Below, piece after piece: positions 1 to 12,899 of a stretch of 64,000 nt of DNA. Position 1 is the first letter of the stretch. Every line of letters begins with the position of its first letter. The position numbers and the translations under genes were made by a program. This stretch comes from Centrapalus pauciflorus (lineage: Eukaryota > Streptophyta > Magnoliopsida > Asterales > Asteraceae): assembly GCA_020465985.1 (NCBI GenBank), contig JAANYP010001181.1:632516-696515 (forward strand). The letters are read 5' to 3'. Below the pieces are notes generated by a model that worked only from the letters and a program-made list of their open reading frames with translations, made no database searches and was not told where the DNA came from.

Positions 1-2939
1 GAGTAGGCTCAGCTGCCTCAGAAACAGTTCATGTACCTGCAACATCACCAGCTGTTAAATGACCTGCTGCTTGGCCAACTAAAGCTGCATTCTCCTTAGA
101 GGGAGATGAAGATTTCTCCTCCTTAGACTTTGTCTTTGAGGTAGATTTCTTCTCCCCTTTGAAGGAGATGGCATAGAGCCTTCAAAACCAGTGATGCCCA
201 AAGGAACGGATCCAACAGGCTTGGCAACAGCAGGTTCGATAACATGCCTAGATCCAACCAGGCTATGCACTAGGAATGCCAGATTGTCCTTGATCTCAGC
301 TAACTACGCAAGACAGGTTTCAAGAGAGGAGGATTGAGAAGTAGCAGAGACTTAAAAATGAGAGATAGCAGCCCTAATGGAGTCACTGAACATCAGGCTT
401 TTAAGCTGTGCAAGAGTTAGTTCAATGGAACCCTGCACATCCTCAAAGCGTGTGGCTACAGTGTATTACAGAGACACCACTAAAGCATTTAAGGAGGCTA
501 GAGTTGAGGTTATTGATACAGAACAGGTTTCAGCAATACCTGACAGTTGTTGTGAAACAGCTGCCAGGCTGGACACAAAGTCCTGTTGATGAGAAATGAG
601 AGATGAAAGGGAGGAAGACAGTTGTTGCAGCTGTGCAGTAAGTACAAGCAGCTAAGAGGAATAGTCAGGTTGTGGAGAGGGGGTTGGAAAGGATGACTTC
701 AACGAATCAAGAAATCCTACAAGTTGTGCAGACACGGAGTCTGCAATGGTAGAATAAAGGGTAGTCATAGAATTTTCTAAAGAACTAACCTTGTTGGAGA
801 GCACAGTAAGCTGTTCCTTCAAAGAAAGGTCTTTTAGTGAGGCAGGAGTATGATTGGATATTTTTGATTGAGTTGATGAATATGAAGGTGGTGATGGAGG
901 AGTGGCAAGTCCACTTGGTAATGGTAGAGGCACAGCGGAAAGAAGTTCCATAGCCTGTGCAAATGTCAAGTGATACCAGTATAGAGGGATCAAGGATACC
1001 TTCAGCAGTGGCTAAACCTGCTTCATGCGGTGAGGTGACAAGGGATGTTTACCTTTCAGTTTCCACTGGGAATGTGACACCTTCATCAAGACCATGGGTG
1101 GTTCCCTCAGTAGTGCCTTGGTTTTGAGGCACTTCTTCATGAGGAGAGGTTGTCATTTCAACATCAGCATCGGTGAAAGCTGGTGATGGAATTTTCACTT
1201 GGGGAAAAGCTTCACCAAAGGACTGTACTGTACCCTGAGGATCATCATCTTGGGATGTTGGTCCATCAGCAGCTGTTGGGGATGGAACAGCTGCATCATG
1301 AGGAGCAGAAGATGAAGGCTGATCAGTTGGTTGGCTTGTACTAACTGTATTGACACCATGTGCAGACTCAGGGTGTGTGGGAGAAATATAAGTGGGGAAC
1401 AGTGTGGACTCAGTATGGAGTGGAGAGTGCTCCTGTCTTTCAATATCCCTAGCCTGTTGAAAGGAAGGGACAGTTGATGTGGCTGTCTCCATTCTTACAA
1501 CTGGTTCCTGTTGGGAGGAACCAGAGGGCTTAGGCTTACTTTGGGATGACTCGGGCGGGAGTGAAGCATGCTCCATAGAGGTTGCACCTTCTCCCAAAAT
1601 TGGAGAAGGAGATGCAGTAGGGGTTTCTTCTTTTTCAACTGACTCCTGTTGAAAGGGGTCAGAGGGGCTTTGATGAGTGGGTATGCTGGTGGTTTTCTTT
1701 CTGGCTAAGGATTTTCTCCATTGCCTGGAGTACATGGAGGGAGAAGATGAAGAAGTAGGAGGTTGTTGTGTTTGGACTGGTGAGGAGACTGGGCTAGAAA
1801 CAGGTGGTGGAACATGTTCCATAGTCTTAGTGGGCACAAAGCCACTAGCCACAAAGGCTTCTGGTTCGACAGATGAACCTGGGTGACTTGATTGCTCCCC
1901 CTCAGTCACTAAGGCTGAGGGTGCAGACTTTGCTGTTTTGGCGTTCTTGGGGATAGGCCCAGCTTTACTAGACTTTAAGGCACGTTTTGCCTCTTTAGTC
2001 CTGGATTTGGATTTTTCTGTGAGAGCGGGAGTTGGATCCACCTTCTGAAAAAAAAAGTCCTTCTGCTAAATCAAGTAACCTCCTCATTGGAGTTGAAATA
2101 GGAGGATCATCAGCAGAGACTGGAGCATGAAATACCTTGTTTCCAATGACAGGAAACACCATAGACTTGAGGAGTGGTGGGGAGATGTAGAGATGATCAC
2201 CACAAACATGCTTGAATATGAGGCTTAGAAATTAGGGATATCTTGCAGCAGGGGGATGTTGGTCTTGTTCCACAAAGGCCCTTAGATTGGAGAATATCCA
2301 TTTGGCCATAATCAAAGTGGTCCCATCCATAAACTGCAATGCTATTTGGACTTCATCACGGCTAAGCTGATCAAACGAACCAACCTTACTGCTTAGACTT
2401 ATTACTACAGAGGAAAAGAGAAAACTATAAGTTGGTGCAAGCTCCTCTCTGAATAGAGTAGCACCCTCCCTTGGTGCTGGTACACCACAGCAGCGTAGCA
2501 GATTTGCCATTTGTTCATTCTCAGGCTGTGGTTTATCATACTTTCCAGCAACAGGAAGATGAAGCACCTCCTGTAGAATAGCATCAGTTATGTCAACATT
2601 CTGAGTGTTGTTGAGAATAGTCCCCCTAATGGTTTTGGTAGCAGGGTCATAAGAACAGGTATACCAAAACTGATATACCTTAGCCTGAAACATGACACCA
2701 GGAGTGGCTGTCATGGCGTACTTTAAAGGGTGAGCCTTCATGAATTCAACCATCGATTCATAGCCTTTCCAAACATAGTTTTTGGGAATGGTTAGGTTGG
2801 CCACATAGTTTGTGGGTTTAATGGTTAACATGGTGGTGACTGATGGGTGTTTGACAACATCATCACCAAGGAATGCATAAACGTAAGGGGTATTGGAGGC
2901 AATTTTTGGAGTAGATGAGGATGCACGATTTCTAGACAC
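1..2939 (-). pseudogene. extra ORF (post-pol) of copia copy 1a, broken
   Basis: This is the decayed counterpart of the extra ORF of copy 1b (25481-29636). Residues read from 2939 to 2235 match its N-terminal domain, including CCGVPAPREGATLF and the SSKVGSFDQLSRDE block. An in-frame stop follows the ARYP motif at about 2232. The frame then shifts near a ten-A run (about 2046), continues as a Ser/Pro/Gln-rich stretch (2041-1049), shifts again, and resumes at 993-659 with the LTFAQAMELLS segment and a predicted helix. A stop at about 657 precedes more recognisable sequence to position 1. No ATG is present at the position used by copy 1b. Function in the element is unknown; the coding capacity is lost. 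Confidence 0.8.
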
Positions 2940-3632
2940 AAATTCTTTTGCAAGTTTTTAGGGTTTTGTAGAGGGTATAGATGCAGTAAGGAAGCAGATG
3001 AAGATGGAACAGTGATAATGGGTATTTATACCATTTGTATGTGAGATAGTGGGAGAGAGAAAATTTTTGGCGGTTGATTTAAAATATGATGACTTAAAGA
3101 AAACGGAACGGTTACCACGTCAGCACGTTTGTCAGATCAACTTGACCTTTTTCTCCACTTATACACATAACACACATTATCCGCAGGAAATTAAGATAAA
3201 TAAATACATACTTTATGTAACTTAAATGTGAAGTAATGTTAATTAAAAGCCAATGTTTAACGCTGTTGTTCAAATTTTTGATGAAAGTGTTTAATCCAAA
3301 GCTGATCATTTTGTAACTTGTCTGTGAAACCTATGCAGTTATATGAGAACAGGTTTCAATGTGAAACCTGTTTAATTGTTGAACAGATTACAAGGGTTTG
3401 CCTTATATGACAGAATACAGAGTGAGTAGGTTTCAGGTTTAGACAACAGAACAGGTTTGAAAGAACAACTTAGTTTTGAAAAACTTGTTATTTTGGCAAA
3501 CCTGTTACTCGTCAAACCTGTTCAAATCATAACAAACTGGCTAAGTGCAGAGCAGATGAAACCTATTCTGTTAAAGCTGTTTTGAAAGGTTTTATCATAT
3601 TTGATTAAGTTGCCTTAGAACATCAATGACCC
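2940..3632. other. pol to extra-ORF spacer of copy 1a, AACAGGTTT-rich
   Basis: No coding sequence is seen. Between about 3340 and 3550 the motif AACAGGTTT or its complement AAACCTGTT recurs many times, a word also frequent in the family 1 LTRs. The part near 3110-3290 aligns with the remnant spacer of copy 1b at about 29850-29995. Confidence 0.6.
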
Positions 3633-6600
3633 TTAGTCACTTTTATTTAAATTTCCCAGCTCGCACACTAGGGAATTAAACCTATTTTTATCAAGAGGTT
3701 TGGTGAATATATCTTCAAGCTGTTCTTCTGTTGGAACAATAGTTACCTCCACATTACCTTTTTGATGTGATCTCTGATGAAGTGATGTCTGACTTCTATA
3801 TGCTTTGTTCTAGAGTGAAAGACAGGATTGTTGGAGATAGCTATGACACTTGTATTATCACATAGAGTAGGAAGTTTCCTATATACAGGGCCATAATATT
3901 CAAGCTGATGTTGCATCCATAGAATCTTCCCACAGCAGCTTCCGGCAGCAATATATTCAGCTTCAACAGTAGAAGTGGAAACATAATTCTGCTTCTTGCT
4001 GCACCAACTGATCAACTTTCCACCAAGGAGTTGACATCCACCTGTTGTGCTTTTTCTGTTTAGCCTGCAACCTACAAAATCAGAATCTGAATAGCCAATT
4101 AGTTCAAGGCTAGAGTCTTTGGGATACCAAAGACCCAAACTTGATGTACCCTTAACGTATCTGAAGATTCTTTTTACAACAACTACATGTGATATCTTAG
4201 GATCAGCTTGAAACCCTGCACATAAACAGGTAGAAAACATTATATCTGGTCTACTAGCAGTCAGATATAGAAAGCTCCCAATCACGCCTCTGTAAGCGAT
4301 TACTGAAACAAGTTTACCATATGTATCATCATCCAATTTAACATTGGTTGCCATTGGGGTTTTGATGAGAGAACATTGATCAAATTTAAACTTTTTCAAG
4401 AGATCTGATGTATACTTTCTTTGATTTATTAAAATTCCATTTGAGGTTTGTTTAACCTATAATCCTTGAAAGAAAGTTCGTTCACCCATCATGCTCATTT
4501 CATATTTAGATTTCATGAGCAGTGAAAAAGTCTTGCATAATTGTTCATTAGTAGAGCCAAATATAATGTCATCCACATAAATTTGAACAAGCATAATACC
4601 AGTTTTCACTTTCTTTATGAACAATGCAGTAACCACTTTACCTCTGGAATATCCATTGCTCATAAAGAAAACCAGTAAGAGTATCATACCAGGCTCTTGG
4701 GCTTGTTTCAGACCATAGAGTGCTTTCTCCAACTTATAGACAAAGCCAGGATGATTTTCATCTTCAAAACCTGGTGGCTGCTTAACATATACCTCTTCTT
4801 GCAGCTTACCATTCAAAAATGCACTCTTCACATCCATTTGAAATACCTTCATGCTCATGTGAGCAACAAAAGCTAGAAATAAACGAATTGCTTCTAGCCG
4901 GGCTACAAGAGCAAAAGTTTTATCATAGTCAATACCTTCTTCTTGTCTATACCATTGAGCAACTAGTCTTGCCTTATTTCTATTGACATGACCTTGTTCA
5001 TCCATCTTGTTTCTGAAAACCCATTTAGTACCAATTTTTGTTTTACCTTTAGTCACAGGAACCAACTTCCATACTTTATTTCTCTCAAACTGATTAAGTT
5101 CCTCTTGCATGGTAGTGATCCAATTGGCATCTTTTAGTGCATCATCAACTTTCTTTGGCTCCATTAGGGACACAAAACTTGAAAACATACAGAAGTTTCC
5201 AAGGCTGTCTCATATTGTCTGCACACCTTTGTTGATGTCACCAATGATTTTATCATTTGGATGACACCTGATCCACTTAGGATCATGTTTTAATGATGAT
5301 TCCTCTGAATCAGTTTCATTCCTAATAGGTCTTGTGGAGCAGTTCTCAAGATTTTCAGACACACTGACATCTTGAGCCTGTTCTTGCATTAAGGATTCAG
5401 GAGAATCAGCTTTTATTGGTTCTGGACATGGTATATTAACTATATCAGCGCACTTATTCACACAAGGTCTACCAATATAGTCATCATCATGTCCATTAGG
5501 GTTAACAGGTTCCACTCTGGGTGATGTGGAAGCTTTATAGTCCTTTTCATCAGTATTGGAATGCATAAGATCATCAAAGCTGAAGTCTCCTGAAATAGAT
5601 TAAGGATCAGCTTTGACTGAGGGATTTAAAGACTCTTCAAAGGTGAGATTTATGAATTCATATATCACCTTTCTCCTAGTGTTGTATACTCTGTAGGCTT
5701 TGAAAACTGCTGAGTATCCAACAAACACTCCTTCATCAGCTTTGGGTCCAAATTTGGCGAGCTGATCCTTTTGGTTCAAAATGAAACAAGGGCTTCCAAG
5801 CACATGGAAATAGATTATATTTGGTTTTCTCTATTTGAGTAATCATAAGGAGTTTTATTTAACCTCTTTACCACTAAGGATCCATTTTGAGTGAAGCAAG
5901 CAGTGTTGACAGCTTTAGCCCAAAATGACGAAGGGAGACCTGATGCACACAACATTGTTCTAGCAGCTTAAAAGTTTTGAGAAATTTCCTTTTCTTCACA
6001 GAAGACCTCAAGAGTACTGTTTCTGAATTCAATACCATGATCACTTCTAAGATGCTTGACTAGGGCAGACTTCAGAACTTCCATTTTTTTGATAAACCCA
6101 ATAATTTTTTTGGCAGCCTCTCATTTGGTCTTTAGGAATATCACCCAAGTGTACCTGGAGAACTCATCAACCATTACTAAGGTATATCTTCTACCTCCTA
6201 GACTTGAGACACTAACAGGTCCAAGCAAGTCCATGTGGATTAAGAAGAGAGGTCTACCAATGGAGAAATTGTGCTTGAATTTAAAAGATGTTTTTCTTGG
6301 TTACCCTTCTCACAAGCTGTGCAGAGTTTATCCTTAAAAAGTTATAGAAGGCAAACCTGTTAGCAACTCTTTCTTACAGAGTTTGTTGATATTCTTGAAG
6401 TTCAGGTGTGATTTTCTTTTGTGCCATAACCAGTTGACGTCTGCATTGCTTCTTGAGATGAAACATATTTCAGTTATTTGGTCAGCAGATTTCATGTCTA
6501 TAATATATACCCCTTTCTTTCTTTGTGAACACATCACAACTTTGCCTTGGGGATCCAATATGTACCCTAGGTGCTCATACAAATTAACCTTGTAGCCAGC

Positions 6601-6773
6601 ATCACACAGTTGACTGAGCTTAAAAGATTATGCTTTAGCCCAGACACATAGGCTACTCTGTTGAAGATTGCAGCACCCGCATGAAAGGTTCCATATCCTT
6701 CTATGGATCCCTGGACATTGTCACCAAAGGTGACTTTTGGGCCTTTCTCAGGCTTGAGGTCACTCAGCAGTTC
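3633..6773 (-). pseudogene. copia pol of copy 1a (PR-IN-RT-RNase H), broken
   Basis: Fragments in several frames add up to a copia polyprotein. From high to low coordinates they are a protease remnant, a GAG-pre-integrase/zinc region (6582-6334), integrase pieces (6330-5600), a linker (5566-5210), reverse transcriptase with QMDVKSAFLNG and YVDDIIFGST (5188-4457), and RNase H with YSDSDFVG and STVEAEY (4399-3743). The usual copia end (EQLEDIFTKPLDK) is readable to a stop at 3633-3635. Compared with copy 1b the protease DSG site has been removed by a short deletion at 6769-6773. Numerous stops and frameshifts make it non-functional. It does preserve the RT/RNase H end that copy 1b has lost, so it serves as the within-window reference for that region. 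Confidence 0.85.
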
Positions 6774-9068
6774 TCCTTCCTCATCAACATTTGTTGATGG
6801 ACCACTTAGTTCAACACTAATATTTCCAATTTGGATTGTATTTGCTGAGATACTCTCCGCAATGACAAGGTTGCTTCCAACACTACTTGTTTTTGCAATG
6901 TTGGAGCTAACAGTGTCAGCAGGCCTTATGTCCTCAGTTTCAGGACAGTCCTTGGCCATGTGTGTCTTCTTTCCACATATATACATTTTCTCTTTTTAGA
7001 TTTCTTGAAAGAAGAACTCCCAGAAACACATTTCGATTTATCTCTGTTGGGCTTGTCTACAGGTTTTGCAAATGTTTCACTTGTTTTAGTACAGCCAATA
7101 AATTTGATGGAAGGTTCAATAGCAACAACTTTGCCTGTATCGTCTTTCCTCTTTTTAGGAGGACAGAGATCAAATACAGGTAATTTAACTTCCTTCAGAC
7201 CTTCCTCAGGTTTGGAAAACTTATTTACAGTTTTCACAGGTAGTACGATCATCATGCTTGGTTTTATCAAAAGATTTTCTTTCATTTATAACCAACTTAC
7301 TACCATCATTTAAAAACATACTTGAAATCACAGCAGATTTACTTCCAACATGAGGTTTACCCCTATTGGTTGTAAGTTGCTTTCCTTTTGAGACTTTCTT
7401 CTCAAAGAAATCAGCATTCAATGGAGGAACATGTCTTTTACTATTAGATTTGGCCTCATAACATGTTTTATTGACAGAATTAGCAGCCACTTCTATAGCT
7501 TTAACCTTTTTCCCATTCTGTTGTTTATGTGAGCTTGTTGAGCACTTAACAGGCTGCTTTGATGGAGAACACATTCCATTACCAGACTTTACAACATTTT
7601 CACATAAACTGTCAGTGTTTTGAGGCCCGACATGTATGTTTGTTGAAATCAGCTTTCCATATACATTTTGAATAAATGTATTTGGAAGCTCACCAAGAGT
7701 AGACAGATCTATTTCTAGATTCTTGATTACAACAATTGAAGCCGTTGTATCAAGATCTCCTCCAAGATAGACTTGGATTTGAGCATAGATTTGCTCATTG
7801 ATACATCGACTGACTCTTTTAGCTGCATGGCACCAGGACTCAACAATCTTTTGAAGCTTTGAATGCTTTAAGTCTCTGTTTCTATCTTTTCCTCTAACAA
7901 AATTGTATTGATGTGTTTTACCTCATCAAGTTCAGTTTTCAATTTATGAAAATTGTCAAGTTCATTAGATTTTATATCAAGATCAGTTTTTAGTTTTGAA
8001 ATCTCAGACTTTAAAGCATCATGCTTCTCAATAGCAGCTTTCAAAGCCACAAGTAAGTAATCAAACATTTTATCTTTTTCTATAGAACTGTAATCTTCAA
8101 AATATTTTACCATGTACATCATTGTAGGATTCGACTTATCCAAAGAGCTAAGAGCTTCAGCTTATGCCAGATCTTGTTTGAAGTTACTTGTAGAGGGAGC
8201 ATTAGTATTGGCTACCAGACAGTTGTTATCCTTTTCATCAGATGATGAATCAGAATCTTCCCAATCACAGGATTCAGCCATCAATCCCTTTTGTTTATTA
8301 GAAGTCACTGAATGTTCTAACTTTTTCAACTTGGCCATGGCCATAAGGTACTTAACCCTGTAACCATTGTCCCTGTTTGTGTTGTAAGGTTTGGAAGACG
8401 AGACAACAGCTTTAGACACACAGTCAGCTGCTATATGACCAGTTTTGCCACATTTAAAGCACTCAGCCTTTGGTTTTATCAAATGCTTTCTTTTTTATAG
8501 CACCTGATTTTTTCTGTGACACTTTCTTTCCAAATCTTTTCTTCTTGAACTTTCTAACAAGCATGGCAATCATTTGCTCCTTCTTCAGTGAGGCTCTCCT
8601 TGGGTTTTGCAAAGAATAGTTCATATTGTCTAACAAAATTATTGATCCTGTTATCCAAAGTGACAGTGGGTCCATCATAGACAGTACACAAAGTGTCCCA
8701 CATTTCTTTAGCAGTTTTTATCTTCTATACCTATTTGAACACATCATCAGGCAAAGAGATGACAAGGTTGTTCCTGTCTTTTGCATCTAGGCCACCGGTA
8801 TTTTATCTTCATCAGTCCATTGAGCTTTTGCTTTCTAAATGGTCCTGACCTTAGGAACAGGACCTTCAGCAGCAGAGGTGATAGTAGTGACAGACGTAGG
8901 CAAATATGGAACTTCCATCACTATCTCTGGAAGTTGCACATCCAGATTCGCTAAGTAGAGCATCATTTTACACTTCCATCAAGAGAAGTTCTGATGATTG
9001 AACTTAGGAGGCTTGGCCATAGATCCATTGTCATAGTAAGAAGAAGAGTTTGCAGCACTGTTGTCCAT
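6774..9068 (-). pseudogene. copia gag of copy 1a, broken and internally deleted
   Basis: The start ATG (9066-9068) and first residues MDNSAAN match gag of copy 1b. The frame breaks repeatedly. About 0.37 kb present in copy 1b, between the KPKESL segment and the EQMIAMLV segment, is missing near 8590. A CCHC zinc knuckle (CFKCGKTGHIAADC) is read at about 8420-8465, followed by a Lys/Glu-rich coiled coil (8143-7868). A second, damaged knuckle (CGKKTHMAKDC) lies near 6950. The region encodes the capsid/nucleocapsid-type protein of the element in intact relatives; here it is a relic. Confidence 0.8.
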
Positions 9069-9120
9069 GGTGGGAAATGGGAGAATGAGAGAGATCTAGA
9101 GTTAACACACACTCTAAACT

Positions 9121-9132
9121 ACTTTGATACCA
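9121..9132 (-). promoter_or_regulatory. degenerate primer-binding site of copy 1a
   Basis: The minus strand reads TGGTATCAAAGT two bases inside the LTR. The intact form in copy 1b is TGGTATCAGAGC, complementary to the 3' end of initiator methionine tRNA, the usual primer of plant copia elements. The last bases have decayed. Confidence 0.7.
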
Positions 9133-9134
9133 AT

Positions 9135-10254
9135 TGTAGGTCCCTACAGGTTTCCCAAGTATGTTATTATAGGCTGTAGAGGGGGGGGTGTGAATACAAC
9201 TAATTCTTTTGAACACACTTTTTCTCAAAGTTTGTATGTATGTATTAACAAGTGTTAATTACAAACAGTTTTGGATTGCTGAATGATCCAAATAGAGATA
9301 ACAGAAACAACAAACTATCAACTAATCTTAGACTCACTCAGACTAGTTACAATGAACTCCCTCACTATTTTACAAGACACAGACAGACAACTTTGAAGTG
9401 GAACAACTTAGACACACTTTTTCTATTCTATTCTAAGTTGAACGCAGAACTTACGTGCATGAAAAACACAATTCCTTTTTGCACATTCTGAACTTTTTGA
9501 TGTCTCTCTTGATAATCTCTAATTCCTTAAAAGCTTGTTTATATACTCTCTTAGTGAATCTCAGTGAAACTTCTTCATTGGTTTTAGAGATAGTGGAATG
9601 TCTTTACAAAAACACAAGGATGCTTTTCTATGCGTCTGACAAATCAGAATTTGTCCATATCTAGCAGAATCTTTGTCTTTTCCTTTTTGTCTCTGTTGTC
9701 CACAACTTTACCTTAAATAACAATGTCAAGTTTAGTCATTTTCTCTTCATGTAGTGCTATTTTGATATAAGAAATTGTCTGTCACCCATTTCAGATATCC
9801 TTTTTGTCTTCATGCTTCAGAGCAGCTTTGGCGGAACTGGCAGCTCCTCATTTTCCACATTGTCTTGATTTGTAGACTGATCTTCACGTTCATGACTTTG
9901 CATGAGGACATGAAAACAATTTTCATAAAGTGTTAAATCTTTTCACAAAGAACAGGTTCTCTTCTCTAAGAACAAAACACTTAGGTTGAGTCAAAACTGT
10001 TCAACAGATATGAACAGCCTAGACAGTTTATGTCAAACCTGTACAACAATAAAGGACAGCTTTGACAATCTGCCAAGTTACAACTAATGTAACAGTGTAA
10101 ACATACTTAGGCTTATTTTGCAAATCACTTATCAGGTTTCAATAAGGCATTAAGAACAACCTTAGATATTCCTTTAAGTGTATCAAACAGGTTTGATTAA
10201 AAATCTCTCCCTATGATATAGACAGGTTTGATTGAGGCCTTTTTGTGCCTAACA
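9135..10254 (-). repeat. 5' LTR of copia copy 1a
   Basis: The repeat is bounded by TG and CA, about 1,120 bp, and alignable along its length with the LTRs at 23993-25111 and 40855-41961. On the minus strand it begins TGTTAGGCAC and ends GGGACCTACA. The upstream half is peppered with AACAGGTTT-like words. The opposite LTR is outside the window. Confidence 0.85.
9538..9545 (-). promoter_or_regulatory. putative TATA box in 5' LTR of copy 1a
   Basis: TATATAAA on the minus strand lies at the same alignment position as TATAAAA in the two LTRs of copy 1b, so it probably marks the U3/R transcription start region. Confidence 0.5.
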
Positions 10255-10309
10255 GTTGTCATATTGTAGACATCATTTCTTAACATATTCAATGAGATGG
10301 TGTACTTTA

Positions 10310-11220
10310 TATTTCTTGTTTGACTCTAGCTTTCTGTCTCTGTCTTCTCTTGATTTCTATTCGATTAGCAACTTCTACCTCTTTCGCATTACGAGACACA
10401 TTAATCATTCAGATTACAAGGTTTTACGAAGTAGATGGTGTTTAGGATCCAATTTTGTTTTCCTTAGAGCTTTTGAATCATACATGATTCAGACACCGAT
10501 ACCTATATTGATTTTAGGTATATATTCGGATTGAAAAAGCATTTATGTCATAGCTTCAACCGATACAACCAATATGCCATCCACATTCTTCACTATCGAT
10601 GACATGGTTGTATAGTCTAACTCAAGACTTATTTTGGAACTACAAACAGATTTACTTATTGCATAGTTTTCTGAGTAGCTAGACCTTTCAGGTGCTTAGA
10701 ATGCGAATGGAAATGATATCCTGTCATAAGTGAAATACAACTAGATATCAGTTCCATTAGCATCCAAAGCACCCCAAGGGTCTAGCTACTCGTAAAACTA
10801 TGTAATAAGTAGATCAACTTAAGATTCCAAAGTAAGTCTTGAGTAGACTGTACAACCATGTCATCGATAGTGAATAATGCGGATGACATATTGGTTGTAT
10901 CAGTTGAAGCTGTGACACAAATGTCTCTTCAATCAGAAATTCTACCTATAAATAATATAGGTATCAGTTTCTGAATCAAGTACGATTCAAAAGCTCTAAG
11001 GAAACCAAAACTAGATTCTAAACACAAGCTACTTCGTAAAATCTAGTAATCTGAATGATTACAGCGTGTCTCTTGATGAGGAAGAGGTAGAAGTAGATGA
11101 TTCAATAAAATTAACCAAGAAGATGGTCATTGAACCTGATTGTTAAGCTCCCAATGTCAAACTTGAATAAAAATAAAAAGAAGACAGAGGCTCAAATCTA
11201 GAGTCAAACGAGAATTAAAC
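10310..11220. repeat. long imperfect inverted repeat (hairpin), about 0.9 kb
   Basis: The arms, about 10310-10730 and 10742-11220, are reverse complements at roughly 80 percent by eye, with a very short centre near 10735. Matching landmarks are the TTTGACTCTAG word at each outer edge, TTACGAAGTAG near 10422 and 11033, ACTATCGATGACATGGTTGTA near 10592 (and its complement near 10860), and GAGTAGCTAGACC at the inner edges. The right arm carries an extra stretch near 11100-11160. One arm has a short open frame, too brief to assign. Candidate identities are a foldback or Mutator-type MITE, or an inverted duplication of a gene fragment. No convincing terminal motif or target duplication was found. 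Confidence 0.8.
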
Positions 11221-12506
<1,286 letters not shown>

Positions 12507-12899
12507 CACATCTTAGTTAAAATTGTAGTTAGTGCAACGGAGACCCGAGATTTGTTAAATCTTGGAGTATGCATCCATGTATGCTTATATGTTGATTGGT
12601 CAATTAGTAATCAGCAGCAATATAAATTAAAGTGTGTGATCATATATGAAGCAACATAATAGCCTTAAATTAAATGCGTATGATCAATATATACAAGGGT
12701 GATTACTTGCTTATAAATGTCTAAAAGTAATAAAAAAATGAAGGGGCTTATGTATGGCTCAAATTTACGAACACTTAGCAAATTTTATTAACATGAAAGC
12801 AAGAGTGTGATAAGCATACTTATATTTATACATTAACATCTCGTGAATAAGCACATGTTGGATGTAAGAACCCTCGATGGAATGCATATTGATATAAGT

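Larger units (their letters stand above)
1..10254 (-). mobile_element. Ty1/copia element copy 1a, decayed, cut by window edge
   Basis: The minus strand reads 5' LTR (10254-9135), primer-binding site, gag, pol, spacer, then a large extra ORF that runs off the left edge, so the 3' LTR is outside the window. Order and sequence match copy 1b (23993-41961) along the whole length, which is how the boundaries were set. Every reading frame is broken by stops, frameshifts and deletions, so it cannot be autonomous. The gag-pol-extra ORF order is that of long SIRE/Maximus-like copia elements; lineage placement is inference. Confidence 0.85.
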
